Positions 6,238-9,128 of a stretch of 9,128 bases of DNA are shown piece after piece. This stretch comes from Pseudarthrobacter sp. GTDB taxonomy: Bacteria > Actinomycetota > Actinomycetes > Actinomycetales > Micrococcaceae. A program made the translations under genes and the position numbers. The DNA is taken from contig JABFWC010000342.1 in NCBI GenBank assembly GCA_013362385.1, positions 1-9,128 of the forward strand, written 5' to 3'. Numbering within the stretch: position 1 is the stretch's first letter; the number at the start of each line of letters is the position of its first letter. The notes beneath the pieces are model-generated. The model ran no database searches and was not told the DNA's origin. It was given only the letters and a program-made list of their open reading frames with translations.

Positions 6238-6319
6238 GCGCATCCGGGGGCCGGCGGGACCGGTCCGTCCGGACACGGTTACAAGCATACAAGGTGCGGG
6301 GGCGTACTACGCTCAACCC
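6238..6319. promoter_or_regulatory. Short divergent region between tRNA-Arg and the DUF998 gene, with two adjacent palindromes
   Basis: This 82-base gap must hold the promoters of both the tRNA (-) and the DUF998 gene (+). It contains GGACCGGTCC (6257-6266, a perfect 10-bp palindrome) directly beside GTCCGGAC (6267-6274, a perfect 8-bp palindrome). On the minus strand TATGCT (6289-6284) could be a -10 for the tRNA, giving a 5' leader of about 40 bases. No protein is known to bind the palindromes. Confidence 0.35.
6308..6313 (+). promoter_or_regulatory. Predicted -10 element for leaderless transcription of the DUF998 gene
   Basis: TACGCT fits the actinobacterial TANNNT -10 pattern and ends exactly six bases before the ATG at 6320. 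Nothing like a Shine-Dalgarno lies between, so the transcript would start at or next to the start codon. No clear -35 is seen. Confidence 0.45.
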
Positions 6320-7081
6320 ATGAGTCCTGCCCCGTCCGCAGCTCCCGCCGCTGCCTACATCCCGGACACTGCATCCACCCGGCATTACATCGGTGCCTGG
6401 TCCACGCTGAGCGTCCTGCAGTATTTTGCCGCCGAAGCTGCGGTGGCAATGGGCTGGGCAGGGCCGCGTCCGTATGACCTCCGAACCGGCTATATCAGTG
6501 ACCTCGGCGCCATCCGCTGCGGTGTCTACGCCGGGAGGGACGTGTGCTCGCCCCTGAACTGGCTGATGAACGCCTCGTTCGTGGTGCAGGGCCTCGGCAT
6601 GCTGCTGGGCGCGGTGCTGCTGACCTCGGGATTGCTGTGCGTGGCCGCCCGGCCGGGCGCCCGGGTGGACCGGGCCCGCCGGAAGCCTTGGCTGGCCGCG
6701 CTCTGGGTGCGGCTGCTGACGGGCGCCGCGGGTGCCGGGACTGTGATCGTAGGCCTCGTTCCCGAGGACGTCGGCTCCCCGTGGCACTACACGGGCGCCA
6801 TCATGTACTTCCTTGCCGGCGCCGCGGCCCTGCTGGTCCTAGGCCTGCTGTGGCTGCGGAAGACCGGTATGGCGTGGCTCATCCTCGCGTGCAGCCTGGT
6901 GTCGCTTGCCGCGCTGGCTACCGGCGGCCTGACCCATATGGGCGTGCCCGAGCCGGGCACGCTCGAACGGCTGATGGCATATCCAGTGACCGTGGGGATG
7001 GCTGCGGCCGGGCTGGTGGTGGCCAGCCGGGTGCACCGGCACCGGAAGGCACGCCGGGCTCTTGCCCTTGCGGCCCGGTAA
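6320..7081 (+). CDS. DUF998 family membrane protein
   Basis: A 253-residue integral membrane protein of the DUF998 type. The family signature is visible: a first helix with VLQYFAAEAAVA (about 28-46), then the loop TGYISDLGAIRCG (56-68) and a conserved second Cys (C76) before NWLMNASFVVQG (80-91). Further helices lie near 82-102, 125-146, 157-178, 184-204 and 221-239, and the C-terminus is basic (HRHRKARR), so it is probably cytoplasmic. C67 and C76 could form a disulfide on the outer face, which is inference. The molecular function of DUF998 proteins is not established. No ribosome site precedes the ATG, which suggests a leaderless message. It converges with the next gene across 50 bases without a convincing terminator. 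Confidence 0.85.
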   Translation: MSPAPSAAPAAAYIPDTASTRHYIGAWSTLSVLQYFAAEAAVAMGWAGPRPYDLRTGYISDLGAIRCGVYAGRDVCSPLNWLMNASFVVQGLGMLLGAVLLTSGLLCVAARPGARVDRARRKPWLAALWVRLLTGAAGAGTVIVGLVPEDVGSPWHYTGAIMYFLAGAAALLVLGLLWLRKTGMAWLILACSLVSLAALATGGLTHMGVPEPGTLERLMAYPVTVGMAAAGLVVASRVHRHRKARRALALAAR

Positions 7082-7131
7082 CCCGCTTCGACGTTCCGGC
7101 TGCCCCGTTGATTCGAGGCCGTTGAGACCGA

Positions 7132-7761
7132 TTAGTCCCGGGAGCCGGCTTTCCGGCCCCGCAGCAGTACCGCCGCCGCACCCGCCAGTAGGCTCAGGAC
7201 GAACAGCACCCAGCCGGCAACGGTGAGGCCTGATGCCAGCGCCACCTGGCCGGCGTCCGGACCGCTTGAGGCCAGCATGGCGTCGATGGCCACGTTGCCC
7301 CACAGCCGGACCACCACGAAGAGCAGCGGCAGCGCCCACAGGGCCCAGCGCAGTGCTTTCCGGGCCACGTTGGTGCCGATGAGCAGCAGCCACGTGAACC
7401 CGAAGATCAGCGGGAACAGTGTTCCGGCGGTCTTGTGGACGTAGTTCAGCTGGCCCAAGGCGTCGGCGTTCATCACTGCCTGCAGCTGCCGGATGTAGTC
7501 CGAATCGAAACCACCGAACAGGGCATCCGGCATGGCCCGGCCTTCGGTGAGCTGCGTGAGCTGGTCCAGGGTGAGCAGGTGCAGGTACCAGAAGAGGAAC
7601 AGGCTGGCCACTACGCCGGCAATCACGATCAGGTTGCTGTTGCCTTGGGCCTTCTCCGGCGTGCGCGCCGTGGTGGGATTCACCACCGGGGGAAGGTGAT
7701 GCTGCGGCACCACCGCGTTGGCGCCGTGCTTCTTGATCCGCTGGGCAGGGGTTTTGGCCAT
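7132..7761 (-). CDS. Four-helix membrane protein of unknown function
   Basis: A 209-residue protein I cannot assign to a named family. The first 43 residues are polar and basic (KTPAQRIKK) with several prolines, so the N-terminus is probably cytoplasmic. Hydrophobic segments lie near 44-63, 112-130, 136-155 and 174-200. The loop between helices 1 and 2 is about 48 residues and probably extracytoplasmic (MPDALFGGFDSDYIRQL, then YVHKTAGTLFPLIFG). The end is RGRKAGSRD. The ATG at 7761-7759 is chosen because a -10-like GATAAT lies six bases upstream; the frame also continues to 7836, but that extension enters the divergent gene. It is divergent from the phosphatase gene with only 32 bases between the start codons. 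Confidence 0.8.
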   Translation of the reverse strand: MAKTPAQRIKKHGANAVVPQHHLPPVVNPTTARTPEKAQGNSNLIVIAGVVASLFLFWYLHLLTLDQLTQLTEGRAMPDALFGGFDSDYIRQLQAVMNADALGQLNYVHKTAGTLFPLIFGFTWLLLIGTNVARKALRWALWALPLLFVVVRLWGNVAIDAMLASSGPDAGQVALASGLTVAGWVLFVLSLLAGAAAVLLRGRKAGSRD

Positions 7762-7767
7762 GGCACC

Positions 7768-7773
7768 ATTATC
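7768..7773 (-). promoter_or_regulatory. Predicted -10 element for the four-helix membrane protein gene
   Basis: GATAAT on the minus strand (7773-7768) matches TATAAT at five of six positions and is followed by six bases (GGTGCC) and the ATG at 7761. There is no Shine-Dalgarno sequence, so a leaderless transcript is likely. Confidence 0.5.
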
Positions 7774-7781
7774 CCGCCCCA

Positions 7782-7787
7782 TACACT
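7782..7787 (+). promoter_or_regulatory. Predicted -10 element for the phosphatase gene
   Basis: TACACT fits TANNNT and is followed by six bases (GAAGCC) and the ATG at 7794. The spacing is the same as for the DUF998 gene and the divergent membrane-protein gene. Any -35 would overlap the start of the opposite gene. Confidence 0.5.
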
Positions 7788-7793
7788 GAAGCC

Positions 7794-8624
7794 ATGACCA
7801 TTGGCCGGCACAGCGCTGTTGAACTTGACCCTGCATTGGACGACTACCAGCTCGCCGCGGCCCTCGTGAAGGAGGCCGGGCAGCTGGCGCTTCTCATGCG
7901 GATGGCAGGCCTGCAGTCGGAGCAGAAGACGTCCGTCTCCGACGTGGTTACCGCCGCGGACCATGCGGCCGAGGCCTATGTGCTGTCGCAGCTGCGCCGG
8001 TGCCGGCCGGACGACGGCATCCTCGGCGAAGAAGGTACCTCCATTCAGGGCACAAGCGGCCGGACCTGGGTTATTGACCCCGTGGACGGCACCTATAACT
8101 TCCTGCACGGCTCCACGTACTGGTGCTCGGCCATCGCCCTGAAGGACTACAATGGGGTCCTGCTGGGCGCAATCTTCCAGCCGGAGGAGGACAAGCTGTG
8201 GCTCGGCGGCCGGGACAGGCGGGCGACGCTCAACGGTGACACGCTGACGGTGTTCACGGACGACGGCGGCAAGCGGAACACCACCCCTGTTGCCGAACTC
8301 GGTGCGGCCACGTATATCCACCCCACTTGGCTGATGGATCCCATGTGCGCCATGCCGTGGCACGCGGCCGCCACCTCCGCGGCCTCCCTTCGGATGCTGG
8401 GTTCGGGCTCCTGCGATTTGGGCCGCGTTGCGGACGGGCAGCTGGGCTGCTGGTTCCAGCACAGCTGCCCGGAATGGGACTGGCTGCCGGGCAAGGCCAT
8501 CGTCGCGGCGGCTGGCGGCTCCGTGGACACCGTCACGGTCAACGGGCTGGAGTGGTTCATGGCAGGTGGGACGACGGCGGTACGCCAGCTGCGCGCAGCC
8601 CTTGAGTCAGCGTCGGTAGCTTAG
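7794..8624 (+). CDS. Inositol monophosphatase family protein
   Basis: A 276-residue member of the metal-dependent inositol monophosphatase superfamily, which removes phosphate from inositol phosphates, histidinol phosphate, fructose bisphosphate or PAP. The D-V-V-T-A-A-D motif is at 50-56, the metal-binding GEEG at 78-81 (E79, E80), the core WVIDPVDGTYNFLHG at 92-106 with ligands D95 and D98, and the C-terminal metal site W228-D229. The family is mainly 250-290 residues, so this looks complete. The usual WDxAAG at the second site is here WDWLPG, and GSGSCDLGRVADGQLGCWFQ precedes it as expected. The substrate cannot be decided; histidinol-phosphate phosphatase (HisN) and SuhB-like enzymes are both possible. 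It lacks a ribosome site and is probably translated from a leaderless message. It converges with the HNH gene with three bases between stop codons. Confidence 0.9.
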   Translation: MTIGRHSAVELDPALDDYQLAAALVKEAGQLALLMRMAGLQSEQKTSVSDVVTAADHAAEAYVLSQLRRCRPDDGILGEEGTSIQGTSGRTWVIDPVDGTYNFLHGSTYWCSAIALKDYNGVLLGAIFQPEEDKLWLGGRDRRATLNGDTLTVFTDDGGKRNTTPVAELGAATYIHPTWLMDPMCAMPWHAAATSAASLRMLGSGSCDLGRVADGQLGCWFQHSCPEWDWLPGKAIVAAAGGSVDTVTVNGLEWFMAGGTTAVRQLRAALESASVA

Positions 8625-8627
8625 GCA

Positions 8628-9128
8628 TCACGACAGCACCAGGGCGTCACCACAACACGGGCTGCTGGACGCGGCTCGTTTGCGGATCCCTTTTGTGGCC
8701 GTGCGAACACTGCCGCCTGTGCTGGCCCCAGCTGTGCCGGGCAGCAGCGGTGTGCTGGCCCGCGGCTGTGTGCCAGTCACTGCTGTTCCGGGCAGTGGTG
8801 GTGCGGTGGAGTGGTAGGTGTGGCCGGTGGGGGTGCTGGTTGCGACGGTGTGGGGTGGTCCGGGGGCTGGTTTGGCGGTCCAGCCGGGGGTTTCCTTGGT
8901 GTGGTTGCAGGCCTCGCAGAGGCCTTGGCCGTTACCCGCAGCCGTGGGGCCGCCGTTTTGCCAGGAGGTGATGTGGTCGTGGTGCCTGATCGGGGCGTCG
9001 CAGTAGGGGGTGCGGCAGGTGTCGTCGCGTACCTGGAGGAAGCGCTTGAGGCCTGGCGGGAAGAGCCGGGCCTTGGAGTCCATCGCGACCAGTTCACCCG
9101 TGGCGGGGGCGGTGTAGAGCCAGCGGAG
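8628..9128 (-). CDS. DUF222-type HNH endonuclease, C-terminal part (5' end outside window)
   Basis: The minus frame is open from the window edge to the TGA at 8630-8628, giving 166 residues. The first 15 ([15 protein letters not shown]) lie before the first Met, so that Met is internal and the gene begins outside the window. The visible part holds a complete HNH domain: CRTPYC, the catalytic-site HHDHI, GN, then [10 protein letters not shown] with the last His; the two Cys pairs would hold a structural zinc. This matches the C-terminus of the DUF222/HNH proteins that occur in many copies in Arthrobacter and relatives. After GWTAKP comes a low-complexity tail rich in Thr, Pro, Gly and Ser containing PLPGTA and LLPGTA. 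DNA target and role are unknown. Confidence 0.9.
   Translation of the reverse strand, partial: LRWLYTAPATGELVAMDSKARLFPPGLKRFLQVRDDTCRTPYCDAPIRHHDHITSWQNGGPTAAGNGQGLCEACNHTKETPGWTAKPAPGPPHTVATSTPTGHTYHSTAPPLPGTAVTGTQPRASTPLLPGTAGASTGGSVRTATKGIRKRAASSSPCCGDALVLS

Noticed and set aside
7082..7131. Terminator between the DUF998 and four-helix membrane protein genes
   Set aside because: Only a weak CGGC/GCCG pairing with a large loop and no U-run is visible in these 50 bases.
1..9128. Antiphage or CRISPR system
   Set aside because: No repeat-spacer array, nuclease-toxin pair, reverse transcriptase or other known defence core is seen; the HNH fragment belongs to a common multi-copy family without clear defence role.

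Overview
The window is high-GC (GC-rich third codon positions, GTG and TTG starts, very short or missing leaders) and looks like the chromosome of a Micrococcaceae actinobacterium of the Arthrobacter/Pseudarthrobacter type. That guess rests on the DUF222-type HNH endonuclease fragment at the right edge, the DUF6314 protein and the overall gene style; no taxonomic marker is present. Ten protein genes (two cut by the window edges) and one tRNA gene account for nearly all of it. There are no insertion sequences, CRISPR arrays or rRNA genes.

Left block, 1-1467, minus strand: a two-gene, translationally coupled unit (ATGA overlap). It encodes a putative regulator whose sequence reads as two tandem helix-turn-helix units, followed by a membrane protein with about seven helices whose C-terminus lies outside the window. 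Middle block, 1468-5232, plus strand: a divergent 187-bp region carries back-to-back promoters, an inverted repeat over the regulator's predicted start site, and a leader for the opposite operon with a 12-bp hairpin and a 14-codon upstream ORF. The operon encodes an ABC-F ATPase (ribosome-acting class, no membrane segments) and a fused membrane/ATPase ABC exporter, again with an ATGA overlap. The pairing suggests an antibiotic or toxic-compound response module, but the substrate cannot be read from sequence.

Right-centre block, 5229-6237, minus strand: tRNA-Arg(CCT), then a DUF6314 protein starting one base after the tRNA, then a Nudix hydrolase with a GTGA overlap. The Nudix and exporter genes converge and share the four bases CTAG containing both stop codons. 

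Right block, 6320-9128: a DUF998 membrane protein (+), a four-helix membrane protein of unknown function (-), an inositol-monophosphatase-family enzyme (+), and the C-terminal part of an HNH endonuclease (-). Three of these genes lack a Shine-Dalgarno sequence and have a -10-like hexamer exactly six bases before the ATG, which points to leaderless transcripts. The most interesting material is regulatory: the ABC-F leader, the tandem-HTH regulator facing it, the tRNA/DUF6314 junction and the leaderless divergent promoters. I did not find a clearly new multi-gene system.
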